Source: Aquila chrysaetos chrysaetos
Taxonomy: Eukaryota; Chordata; Aves; Accipitriformes; Accipitridae
Direction: 5' to 3'
DNA length: 64,000 bases
Assembly (NCBI RefSeq): GCF_900496995.4
Contig: NC_044011.1
Location: forward strand, 14,664,041-14,728,040
Below are positions 38,875 through 49,091 of this stretch, piece after piece (positions within the stretch are counted from its first letter, which is position 1; each line of letters begins with the position of its first letter). The notes beneath the pieces were generated by a model. That model searched no databases. It had not been told where the DNA came from and worked only from the letters and a program-made list of their open reading frames with translations. The position numbers were made by a program, and so were the translations under genes.

Positions 38875-41800
38875 GTTTAAGGGGTCCGTGGCGGCCTGGC
38901 GCGCTGGTTGCCGGCAGCGGGGTGGGCGGGTGGCAGGAGAGAGCTGAGGGACCGGCTGGTGCCCCCCTCCCTCCCCGCCGCCGCTCCGGCCGGGGAGCGG
39001 CCGCCTCGGGGCGCCGGACCCCTCGGTCGGGGCCTCCGGCCTAGCGGCGGGCGCCGGGCGGGGCCGGCTCTCGGCCTACTCCTGCGGGCGGGGGCAGCGC
39101 CGTGGACGGTCAGGCTCGGCCGGGGGCGGCCTGGCCGGGAGGCGGCGCTGTGGGCGCTGCGTTGCCGACTCCGCGGGGGCGGGCGCCTCCCGGGGCCGGC
39201 GTTTCCTCGCCTCGGCCCCCTCTGTCCGCGGCGGTTGTCCGTGGCTGTTGCTGACGGGAATAGGCCTTAGAGGGTGCGAGCGGTGCCTGAGTTTTTCCCA
39301 GGTGTCCTTGGGTTCGCCGTTGGGCGGTGGGTAACGGCTCAGTTCCGAGTCCCTGAGAGCGGGGCTCCTGCCGGCGGGTTAGAGCCCTTCGGATCAAAGT
39401 CGTTCCTGGGGCCGGGTTCGGCTCTCCGCAGGGCAGATCGCGTCTTGCTCGTTGTCCTTCTCGCCTACCGACAGCGTCTGGGGAAGGTGTCAGTCAAGCA
39501 CAGAGTGGAGAGCAAGTAGTGTGGATTTTCTCGTGGATACAAGATACGCTTTAAAAGAATCTCTGTGCTTTTAATTTTAAATTTCCTTGGGGGGGGGTCA
39601 CATCTGGGTAACTGAGCAATTAGAGAATGCCTTTTAGCCTGGAATTAACTGCAGTTTTCACTCTTCTGGCAGGGCTGGTCATTTAGCATTTTCTTCCCTG
39701 AAAAGACTGCTGTTTATATTTTTCTTCAAAAGCAGACCTAAGAACCTGACCAATTTGAGATTTTTGTTTGGTTTTTATTGGTGTCCACTGTTTTAAAGGC
39801 ACATAAAATCACTTTTAAGACTGTCGTGGTTCAACCCCAGCTGGCAACTAAGCACCACGCAGCTGCTTGCTCACTGCACCCTTCCCCCCCTCCGCCCTCG
39901 GTGGGATGGGGGAGAGAATTGGAAGGGTGAAAGTGAGAAAACTCATGGGTTGAGATAAGAACAGCGTAATAATTGAAATAAAATAGTAATAATAATAATA
40001 AATTGTAATGAAAAGGAAAATAACAAGAGAGAGAAATAAAACCCAAGACAAACAAGTGATGCAAATGAAAACAATCGCTCACCACCAACCAAATGATGCC
40101 CAGCCAGTCCCTGAGCAGCAGACCACCCACCCCCCCACTCCAACCTTCTCCCAGCTTTATATGCTGAGCGCATGACATCATATGGTCTGGAATATCCCTT
40201 GGGTCAGTTGGGGTCAGCTGTCCCAGCTGTGTCCCCTCCCAACTTCTTGTGCCCTCCCCCCCCCGCCTGCTTGCTGGTGGGGTGGGGTGGGGTGGGGTGA
40301 GGAGCAGAAGAGGCTTTGATGCTGTGTAAGCACTGCTCAGCAGTAACAAAAACATCCCTGAGCTATCAACACTGTTTTCAGCGCAAATCCAAAACACAGC
40401 CCCATGCCAGCTAATATGAAGAAAATTAACTCTATCCCAGCCAAAACCAGGACAAAGACCTTGCATTTATTTAAAAAAATAGAAGGTATTTCATCATTTT
40501 CTCTCAGTAATAACGTTTTGATTCTCTCCTTTTTAGATCCTTTGCATATTTTACAATTAAGGACAGACTGCCCCAAATCCTCACAAGAGTTATTGATACT
40601 CTGCATCGACATAAAAATGAATTCTTTGAAGAACATGGTGAGGTAAGAGTAAGATCTCTTTCTGCCTGAGATTTCCCCCCCCCCCAACCCTTGAGAGCCC
40701 TTCTCTGCCTTGTTTGTACTCGTTTCTTAGTACGCTCATTACCTGTCTGTCTTAATCTTTTCATCTGCTGTTTTTTTTTTTCTTTATCATCTCTTTCTTA
40801 TAGCTATTTTTCATTAATTTTGTAACTCACCTTTCTGTCTAACCTTTTTCTGATCTATCTGTTCTGCAGCGGCTTCACTTTCTCAGGTTTTTGTGTTGAT
40901 GCAGTGTTTAATAGACCATGGCATCTTCTGAACGTGGCAGTGTTTAAATACTCTGTTGCCCTCTAATAAGCAAAAAGTCCAATCTAAAAAGAAGTCCCGT
41001 GCGCCATTCATTTTAGAATGTTAGGTGTAAAATGAGTTTCATTCACGAAAATGTGTTTGGTTGAATCAAGCTCTGATTTGTCGGGGACTCGTATTTAGCA
41101 ATTAAAACTTACCGCTTGCATCTTTCATGAAAAACTGATCTGTGTCTCTACAGGAATAAATGTTCAGAATAGGAACTTTTGTTCTCCACTTATTTCAGAA
41201 GGGTGTTGAAGCAGAGAAGAGAGCTATATCTTTCCTTTCCAAACTGCGGAATGAACTGCAAACAGACAAACCAGTGACCCCTTTAGAAGATGAGCTGCCT
41301 GATGCTGCACTGTGGAACCAATACCTAGACTACCAACGAAATTTATCAAATGGAAATGGAGAACCGAGTTGGTTTCAGTCCCCTTGGTTATATGTAGAGT
41401 GTTATATGTATCGAAGAATTCATGCAGCATTAGCACAGAAGTAAGTATTTACTAGCTTGGTATACCACTCTGCAAAACATTTTTCTTTCCGATTTTTATT
41501 TTAGGAGAAGGGAAGACAGCTGGGGAGTAAGATAAAGGAAAATCTTAAGCTTTTACCATATTCCTTTTCCCTCATCTCACACCTCAGATTTTAAATTAAT
41601 CCTTTTTCTTCCATGCAGCAGAATTTGAAGTTTATTGGGTTTTTTTATGCTTCGGTTTCTGTGACTTGGTCTACACGAAAACTCTTAAGCTTGACTGTAT
41701 AGCTTGACCTTGCAGACTAATGTGCATTGAGGTATGAAAGTTATTTAGCATTTCTAAAAGGTTTGTTAGTCTAGAATTATCTCTTAAGATATACGTTAGC

Positions 41801-44800
41801 ATAAAACAAACACACAATGCGAGAGCCGCTAATCTGTTGCGCGTTCTAACTTGTTTTGCTGCTCGAAATCTGAAGTTACTGTTTGAGAACTGTTTCTTAT
41901 AGCAGTAGACCCAGCTTAAGCAGCCCCTGTTGTTCATTCTACACCATTTTCTTAGTTACAGCAGTGTTTGCAGACCATATGTTGCATCGAACTTTGGGAG
42001 CTGATCCTGGTTAAAAATAACTTGGCAGGAAAAACTTGTGCTGGTACTGTGGAGAGGTGCCAGTACAATGTAATGGGGTAGGAATGAGCAGTCCAAGTTC
42101 CCACTGCTGCCAAAAAAAATTGAAAGCTCCATGTGTACTGGATTTGCCCTTAGTATTACAGAGATGCAAACACAGTAATGGGACTCTGTTTCTACTGGTA
42201 TATTGCGTAATTTGAACTCTCGCAGCAAAAAATTCAAATATGAGATGGATCTGCTGGATTGCACTTAAAAAACTGAGCAGATACTTCTCATTAGTAAGCT
42301 TTAAGTTTCTTTATCTCCATTATTTAGCTGCTCTGAAGCATATGCTTGGATGGATGTTCAGTCATTTGTCAAAAGGTGTACGTGCAAATATGTCTCATAA
42401 TAGATGAGTCTATATTTCTTATACGTTACAAGAACTGAATTGTTTTGTCATCTTTGTCATGCTAATTTTCTAAAGTCCTACTTAAAAACTTTCATAAGAA
42501 TAACTTCATATCACTGTAAGAGACTTCGGTATGGGCAACACACTTCAGCACACACAAACACGCTTAAAATTGGGCCAGCAATTCACATCATTAGTTCGCT
42601 TGCACATTACAGTTTTAATTCTCTGTGTCTGAAGACTGGAGTTTAAAACTGTCACTGTATGTGCAGTTCCCAGAACTGTTGTGACTGAACACTTGTTTGC
42701 TTTCAGAATATATTGCTAGAAATAAAAGATGTCTTGTATACTGTCTCTTTCAGTGAGATACGATATCAGGCTGTTATTGAGATGTGTGAAAATATAGTAT
42801 GACAAATGAGAAGTGGAAAATCTAACTAGGGCCCATAGTATGGCCTAAAAAAGCTGAGCTTCGAGCTTGCGTTTTCAGGTGTGTTTCATGTGCTGTCATG
42901 GAAAATGTGGCAAGTGTGCTGATATATTTGTTCTCCTTCTATTTTTAGCCCACCTATTGATAACTTTGATGTATTTAAGGAAGGAAAGGCTCAAAATTTC
43001 TTTGAATCCCAAGAAGCTGTTATTGCCTTATGCACTTATTTTCAGGAACTTCTTAAAAACATCAAGGACCTAGATGAAAAACAACTTCAGGAGGAACTTT
43101 TTAAGCTATTGCAGGTAAACTAGTAGTGCTTAACATAAGAATTTAAAATATCTCTCCTATGCAACAAAAAAACCCTTGAGGTTATAAAATCTGAACTTCG
43201 TATGGAAATTAAAAGATAGCTCTTTTGTTTGTAAAAATGCGGTGAAATCCTGACAGCCATACTGTATTGCTGCTACTCTGGAAATATTTAAGTTTTGGTT
43301 ACTTGTATTAAATGTGACATTTTCATTATACTGAGGGTCTTTTCTGTGTATTTGAAAACGCAGCTTATTCTTCCTCAAAACGAGTATCTTTAAAGCATTG
43401 GAAGTCAAGTGCCAGATGGCCTTTTTATTATTTAACTATAAAATTATAAAACAGTTCATTTTATTGACACTCTAAACATTTTTAGACTTCTTTGGAAAAA
43501 AAGTTAGAAGTCAATCTGGGCCAGAAGTGGTTTAGAAGCTTTATAACTGCATTATTCTTGGAAAATAATGCCTTTGGGTAGAGTACAAAATATCACAGGA
43601 TTACAAATAAGTCCATTAGCTGGCAACAGTGCACACCAGGTATTTGATGAATCTTTAAAAAGACCTCATTACTGTGTGCTTAAAATACAAGTTCTCTACT
43701 TGGCTGCATGTAATAAAAAAATAAACTTGCTTTTATTACTCCTTCTTCTGTGTTCCCACTGATATTTCCTGGAATTACAGTATGGAGAGTGTGTTTTAAG
43801 CTTTGTGATCAGTGTATTTATGTTGATCTAAATCTTCCATCTTTGTCACTTCTAATGCATGTTTCTGATGCCTGCATAAATACAGAGCATTGTTTGGTTT
43901 CTTCCACAAAATCTTGTCTATATTAAGGTTTCTGTACAAGAAGTTGAATTTTATTAAAGCTTGGAGGGAAATGTGGAGTTAAATGTCCCTAAAATAAGAA
44001 CAAACAAAATCTTTAGTGTATGTGAAGTTTAGAATGTAACTACAGTGAGACTTAGCAAATGTTTTTTGTTTTTTCTTCCTTCTAGGTATCATTGTGGGGC
44101 AATAAGTGTGACCTTTCTTTTTCAGCTGGTGAAGACAGCTCTCAGAAATCTAGTCCTTTACAATCCCTGGAAAACATGATACCTTACATCTTAGTGAATG
44201 ATATGGAAAAACTTTGGTCACTACTTGTAAACGCCAAAAAAAGAAAGACAGAAAAAAATAATGTTAGAGTTGACATAATCCTGGATAATGCTGGATTTGA
44301 ACTTGTAAGTGATCTTGTGTTGGCTGACTTCCTGTTATCGTCAAAGCTAGCTGATGAAGTCCATTTTCATGGAAAAAGTATTCCATGGTATGTGTCAGAT
44401 ACCACAAAGCATGATTTTAACTGGACTATTAAACAACTGCAGTCGGCTAATCATATGTGGATGTCTAGATGTGGGATAAACTGGGAGGGCAATTTGAAAA
44501 AGGGAGTTTGGGTTTACCGTGATCACATGTTTTGGACTTTGCCGCATGACTTTTCCAGTATGGCTGAAGTTGCTCCTGACTTGTATGCTGATCTACAGAA
44601 GTCAAACTTGCTTCTTTTCAAAGGTGATCTAAACTATAGAAAATTAACAGGAGATAGAAAATGGGAATATACTGTTCCGTTTCATCAAGCCTTGAACAAG
44701 TTTCATCCTGCACCTCTCTGTAGCTTGAGAACACTGAAATCTGACACTCAGGCTGGCCTAAAACCTGGACAAGGTGAACAAATTCAGGCTTCTGAACCTG

Positions 44801-44853
44801 AATGGATGGTAAATGGAAAATATGGGGTAGTTCAGTTTGATGCTGCTCTCTAG
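38834..44853 (+). CDS. ARMT1: ARMT1, DUF89 damage-control phosphatase / acidic-residue methyltransferase 1 (complete CDS)
   Basis: ARMT1 (C6orf211) was reported to methylate glutamates on PCNA. DUF89 relatives are metal-dependent sugar-phosphate phosphatases, so the physiological reaction is debated. Five coding exons: 38834..38874, 40537..40642, 41199..41440, 42949..43114, 44086..44853. All phases match; total 1323 nt, 440 aa (human 441). Metal ligands expected for the family are visible: D252 and N253 in IILDNAGFELVSDL, and D290 in WYVSDTT. KGDLNYRKLTGD (364-375) is the other signature. Exon-1 sequence MAAVAALPVSLSGR starts within a YY1-type AAGATGGCGGC motif. Transcription is divergent from RMND1. 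Intron 1 carries a solo LTR in antisense orientation. The donor of exon 1 (GGCAG|GTTTAA) is weak. No damage is seen in the frame. Confidence 0.97.
39817..40459 (-). mobile_element. Solo LTR of avian ERVL-type endogenous retrovirus, antisense in ARMT1 intron 1
   Basis: LTR body 39822-40454 (633 bp) on the minus strand, flanked by a perfect 5-bp target-site duplication AAGAC (39817-39821 and 40455-40459). Its ends read TGTCGTGG and CAGGACA on the plus strand. It is homologous to the element at 14114-14690, for example around the CTGTTCTT and CTCAAC segments. A TATA-like CATATAAAG sits at 40155-40163 on the minus strand. Where the other copy has ATTAAA this one reads ATTACG (39965-39970), so its poly(A) signal looks damaged. 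Five-base duplications fit ERVL-class integration. No internal viral genes. Confidence 0.9.
40537..40642 (+). CDS. ARMT1: ARMT1 coding exon 2
   Basis: Acceptor CTCCTTTTTAG, donor GGTGAG|GTAAGA. Encodes SFAYFTIKDRLPQILTRVID then HKNEFFEEHGE. It begins only 78 bp after the antisense LTR insertion's target duplication. Confidence 0.96.
41199..41440 (+). CDS. ARMT1: ARMT1 coding exon 3
   Basis: Acceptor CACTTATTTCAG, donor CACAGAA|GTAAGT. Encodes KGVEAEKRAISFLSKLRNEL through SPWLYVECYMYRRIH, the helical N-terminal DUF89 subdomain. Confidence 0.97.
42949..43114 (+). CDS. ARMT1: ARMT1 coding exon 4
   Basis: Acceptor CTTCTATTTTTAG, donor TTGCAG|GTAAAC. Encodes PPIDNFDVFKEGKAQNFFES through KQLQEELFKLLQ, ending in phase 0. 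Confidence 0.96.
44086..44853 (+). CDS. ARMT1: ARMT1 terminal coding exon (catalytic core)
   Basis: Acceptor TTCCTTCTAG followed by VSLWGNKCDLS. Encodes residues 186-440 with the metal-site motifs LDNAGFE and WYVSD and the KGDLNYRKLTGDRKW motif, ending at TAG. Largest exon of the gene. Confidence 0.98.
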   Translation, partial: VSLWGNKCDLSFSAGEDSSQKSSPLQSLENMIPYILVNDMEKLWSLLVNAKKRKTEKNNVRVDIILDNAGFELVSDLVLADFLLSSKLADEVHFHGKSIPWYVSDTTKHDFNWTIKQLQSANHMWMSRCGINWEGNLKKGVWVYRDHMFWTLPHDFSSMAEVAPDLYADLQKSNLLLFKGDLNYRKLTGDRKWEYTVPFHQALNKFHPAPLCSLRTLKSDTQAGLKPGQGEQIQASEPEWMVNGKYGVVQFDAAL

Positions 44854-45480
44854 TTAAATGGTTCCTAATATTCTGAAAGAGAGATTCAGTCTGAGTTTTA
44901 ACTACTTTCTCTGTTCCATGCTTGGCTTCAGCAAAGATTCTTTCTTGTTTGCACTTTTTCCTCCCAAGTGATTTGTTGGTTTTGTTCCACAAAAGAGTTG
45001 TAATGTTGTGCAAAAGTTTACAAACTGTCTTTGTATACAAAAACCTATCTGCATTTCAATGTATTTTGTTTTTCTGATGTCCCATGTCAGGAGATGTTTA
45101 AGATGAATATTTAGTTGTCCATAATATTTTTTTCTTCATCAGTGGGTATGAGAGTTTATTGCTAACAAGTGAAAAATCTGCTTCAGAAACCATTTCCTCA
45201 GTCCCACATTAGCATATGTTTACTTATTTCAGGATTTGTGCTCCATGCCATGCATTGCATGAAACTTGATGTTTTAGAGAATGCACAAATTAATTCCAGA
45301 TAGCTTCTTTGCAACCCATTGCACGATCGTATTTTAAAACTGTTGAAAATTGAGTTGACTTCTACCAAGACTTTATTATATAAATTGTTTTTTACTTGCT
45401 TCTTGTGTCCATGGACAAATAACTTTTGATGTTTTGAGTATCGTTCACTGTACATTAAAAGAAGAGTTCTTGCGTGATAC
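44854..45480 (+). other. ARMT1: ARMT1 3' UTR (approximate end)
   Basis: AT-rich untranslated sequence after the stop. A candidate ATTAAA poly(A) signal is at 45454-45459, followed by GT/T-rich sequence. A second ATTAAA lies near 45773, so a longer UTR is possible. Confidence 0.5.
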
Positions 45481-46670
45481 CTTGCAAATACTAATTTAGA
45501 ATTTGAAAATGAAATTTTAATTTTAAAATACAAGTGGATGTTGCTAGCCAGTTTGCCTGTAGGAGAGGAGTTGTCCCATCTGGTAGGAAGATGAGTGGGA
45601 GAACGGACAATCTCATTTTAAGAGTATGGAAAATACTTGTTTATCTAAGAACCTCTACCAAGAAAAAGCACACAACTCCCCCTCTCTTCCCCCCCCCCCC
45701 CCCCCCCCCCCCAACAAACCGGCCAACCCAACCAGTTACATTAATTGGATTTTAGATTTAATACAGATTTGAATTAAAGGTGGCCTGTCAGCAGTGTTGG
45801 TGGTTCAAGCACTGCTGCCTCTTTCCATTGTGATAATTCTCTTTATTTGTCAAATGTATTTGGTTTTTTTAAGAAGGATGCCATCATTTTCAGGGGGGAA
45901 ATACAACCCCAGTTGCATTGTGAAGTATATGCTAGAGAAGCATACGCCATACAGGTTGCTGCTAACTGGAGTTGTTAGATGCCCATTTCTTCTCTTCTAC
46001 CCTGGTCTCAAATTACTCAGATTTTTTTGAAAAATTTAGGGATAGTTTAGTGTTTTTTCAGAGTGAAGTGAAATGAAAGTGGGAATGCATTATCCATTTA
46101 TAAAGGAAAAATTAAAAATAGATTCTCTCAAGTCTTAAAGTACTTCCCTGGTTTGAATTAGGGCCTTTGATAGGGGACTGATGTAATGCCAGTGATAGCC
46201 ACAGGTTTGTTAGAAAATGGTGGCAGAATTACCCATAGAGTCTGACTGGGTTATGCTCTTGTCTAGGGCTGCTAAAATGAGATGAATTTGCCCCTGGTAG
46301 ACAAGGTAGCTATGTTAGAGAGAACAAGAGTAGACAGTAGGGAAACTTCCTTTTCTATTTTACATACATTTTACACAGTGAAAAGGAGGGCACAAAAGCG
46401 GCCTTATCTGAGTACGTTCTGGAAATGGTGCTGCGGCAAGGGAATTAGAATGACTGTGTGGTAGAAAGTGGATTTAGAAAGACTTTTGCACTTACGGTTA
46501 ACCTAAGACAAGGGTAAGCTTTGGCAGGCCTAAAGAAGTGGGAGGAGGAAGATGGGGCGGTATTTTGTACCTATTTCAGGCTTTGAAAATTAAGCTGGAT
46601 TCTCCTTCTGGTCAGTGAAACCACTGGCAAAGCATGTCTTCTGAAGTGGAGAGAATCAGCTGGTGCTTAT
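45481..46670. other. Intergenic stretch after ARMT1
   Basis: Holds a C24 tract (45689-45712). No exon or recognised repeat otherwise. Confidence 0.6.
45689..45712. repeat. Poly-C tract (C24)
   Basis: An uninterrupted run of about 24 C followed by an A/C-rich stretch. Length may be inexact. Confidence 0.9.
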
Positions 46671-47369
46671 TCATAGAATCGTAGAATGGTTTGGGTTGGA
46701 AGGGGCCTTAAAGGTCATCTAGTTCCAACCCCCCTGCTATGGGCAGGGACACCTTCCACTAGACCATGTTGCTCAAAGCCCCATCCAACGTGGCCTTAAA
46801 CACTGCCAGGGATGGGGCATCCGCAGCCTCTCTGGGCAACCTGTTCCAGTGCCTCACCACCCTCACAGTGAAGAACTGCTTCCTCACATCTAATCTAAAT
46901 CTACCCTCTTTCAGTTTAAAGCCATCACCCCTTGTCCTATCACTACACGCACTTGTAAAAAGTCCCTCTCCAGCCCTTTTGTAGGCCCCCTTTAGGTACT
47001 GGAAGGCTGCTGTAAGGTCTCCCTGGAGCCTTCTCTTCTCCAGGCTGAACAACCCCAACTCTCTCAGCCTGTCTTCATAGGAGAGGTGCTCCAGCCCTCT
47101 GATCATCTTCAGGCCCTCCTCTGGACTTGCTCCAACAGGTCCATGTCCTTCTTATGCTGGGGGCCCCAGAGCTGAACACAGTACTCCAGGTGGGGTCTCA
47201 CGAGAGCAGAGTAGAGGGGCAGAGTCAACCTCCCTCGACCTGCTGGTCACCCTTCTTTTGATACAGCCCAGGATATGGTTGGCTTTGTGGGCTGCAAGCG
47301 CACATTGCCAGGTCATGTTGAACTTCTCGTCAACAACACCCCCAACTCCTCCGCAGGGCTGCTCTCAAT
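46671..47369 (-). mobile_element. CR1 LINE fragment, 5'-truncated, minus strand
   Basis: The 3' end reads on the plus strand as TCATAGAATCGTAGAATGGT, the complement of the CR1 tail. The frame 46759..47106 encodes the C-terminal part of the CR1 reverse transcriptase protein ([18 protein letters not shown], then [19 protein letters not shown]). It is truncated on the 5' side near 47369, as is usual for CR1. Confidence 0.95.
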
Positions 47370-47839
47370 ATTCTGTTCATACAACAAAGATCTGTACAGT
47401 GGATAAATATGCTCCCACTGCTGATGACTTTGATTATTTGTGTTTGTGTTCCTCTTACATCTTAAAGTATATTAATATTTTAAAGTTGCAAGATCAAGTA
47501 TTCAAAAACTAAGATGCTAGGAATTTCAGGAGGCAATGTGATATTGTAAGTAGGGTTATACTTCTGAGACCTGGGTTTGGTCTTCTTATCTCCTTTGTAT
47601 CTCTGGCTGAGTACTCCTAAAGGATGAATTTGTGCTCATCCTTAGGCACCTGATTAAACTGCATAAATTAGAAATCCAGTCCAAGAGAGCTGAAGGTCAG
47701 ACTGCTGGAGGTCTCTGACTGGAGAGAGCTCAGGGGAACTCCAGCTTTGGTCCTTTGATCAAATACACATAAATGACATGATGAATTTAACTTGTTTCAA
47801 ATGCACTTTGAAGCAACAACTTTGGGTCAAGAAGCACTT
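47370..47839. other. Spacer between two CR1 fragments
   Basis: About 470 bp of unassigned sequence separating two oppositely oriented CR1 copies. Confidence 0.5.
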
Positions 47840-49091
47840 AGGGGATCAGGCCCAGGCAGCATGGGTTTATGAGAGGCAGATCCTGCTTGACCAACCTGAT
47901 CTCCTTCTATGACCAGCTGACCCGCCTAGTGGATGAGGGAAAGGCTGTAGATGTTGTCTAGCTGGACTCAGCAAGGCCTTTGACACTGTCTCTCATGGCA
48001 TAGTCCTTGAGAAGCTGGCATCTCATGGCTTAGACAAGTGTACTCTTTGCTGGGTGAAAAACTGGCTGGCTGGACAAGCCCAACGGGTTGTGGTGAATGG
48101 AGTTAAATCCAGTTGGTGGTGGGTCACAAGTGGTGTTCCCTAGGGGTCGGTGTTTGGGCCAGTTCTGTTTAATATCTTTATCAATGATCTGGACGAGGGG
48201 ATCGAGTGCACCCTCAGCAAGTTTGCAGATGACACCAAGTTGGTCGGGAGTGTTGATCTGCTCGAGGATAGGAAGGCTCTACAGAGGGATCTGGACAGGC
48301 TGGATCGATGGGCCGAGGCCAGTTGTATGAGGTTCAACAAGGCCAAGTGCCATGTCCTGCTCTTGGGTCACAACAACCCCATACAGAGCTACAGGCTTGG
48401 GGAAGAGTGGCTGGAAAGCTGCCTGGTGGAAAAGCACCTGGGGGTGTTGGTCAACAGCCACCTGAATATGAGCCAGCAGTGTGCCCAGGTGGCCAAGAAG
48501 GCCAATGGCATCCTGGCTTGTGTCAGAAATCGTGTGGCCAGCAGGAGCAGGGAGGTGATTGTTCCCCTGTACTCGGCACTGGTGAGGCCGCACCTCGAGT
48601 GCTGTGTTCAGTTTTGGGCCCCTCACTACAGGAGAGACATTGAGGTGCTGGAGTGCATCCAAAGAGGAGCAACAAAGCTGGTGAAGGGCCTGGAGCACAA
48701 GTCTTATGAGGAGCAGCTGAGGGAACTGGGGTTGTTTATCCTGGAGAAAAGGAGCCTGAGGGAAGACCTTAACACTTTCTACAACTACCTGAAAGTAGGT
48801 TGTAGTGAGGTGCGGGTCGGTCTCTTCTCCCAAGTAACAAGCGACAGGACAAGAGGAAACGGCCTCAAGTTGCACCAGGGGAGGTTTAGGTTGGATATTA
48901 GGAAAAATTTCTTCACGGAAAGGGTTCTCAAGCACTGGAACAGGCTGCCCAGGGAAGTGGTTGAGTCACCATCCCTGCAGGTATTCAAAAAGCACATAGA
49001 CAAGGCACTTCAGAACATGGTTTAGTGGGCATGGTTGATGGTTGGACTTGATGATCTTGAAGGTCTTTTCCAACCTAAATGATTCTATGAT
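47840..49091 (+). mobile_element. CR1 LINE fragment, 5'-truncated, plus strand, with long RT remnant
   Basis: Starts near CCCAGGCAGCATGGGTTTAT and ends in the CR1 tail ATTCTATGAT (49082-49091). The segment 48150..49025 keeps an open frame of 291 codons for the reverse transcriptase C-terminal half, with the catalytic motif FADDTKLVG and [16 protein letters not shown] just before it. The part before 48150 encodes recognisable RT (LTNLISFYDQL, KAFDTVSH) but is broken by a stop and a frame change, so the copy is dead. The 5' boundary is approximate. Confidence 0.93.
48150..49025 (+). pseudogene. CR1 ORF2 reverse transcriptase remnant (C-terminal)
   Basis: Reverse transcriptase fragment of the CR1 retrotransposon, used for target-primed insertion of the element. 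Visible: FADD in place of the usual YxDD catalytic motif, then the CR1 C-terminal region ending [20 protein letters not shown]. The endonuclease and most of the RT domain are missing. The open frame is longer than expected for an old copy, which suggests moderate age, but it has no autonomous function. Confidence 0.9.

Larger units (their letters stand above)
37520..39270. promoter_or_regulatory. CpG island with bidirectional RMND1/ARMT1 promoter
   Basis: A 1.75-kb CpG-dense stretch between the RMND1 coding region (minus) and ARMT1 (plus). Features: ETS site ACTTCCGG (38792-38799), CCAAT at 38766-38770, further CCAAT/ATTGG near 37811 and 37857, GC boxes, and two AANATGGCGGC YY1-type motifs (37736 and 38831). 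Minus-strand donors at 38767 (ATTG|GTGAGT) or 38621 (CCCAG|GTCAGT) could end RMND1's non-coding first exon. No TATA box. Confidence 0.85.

Noticed and set aside
39831-40466. 211-codon minus-strand frame
   Set aside because: It lies almost entirely inside the solo LTR. LTRs do not code for protein in this class, and the translation is low-complexity.
46759-47106. 115-codon minus-strand frame as a host gene
   Set aside because: It is the C-terminal part of the CR1 reverse transcriptase and is covered by the CR1 feature.
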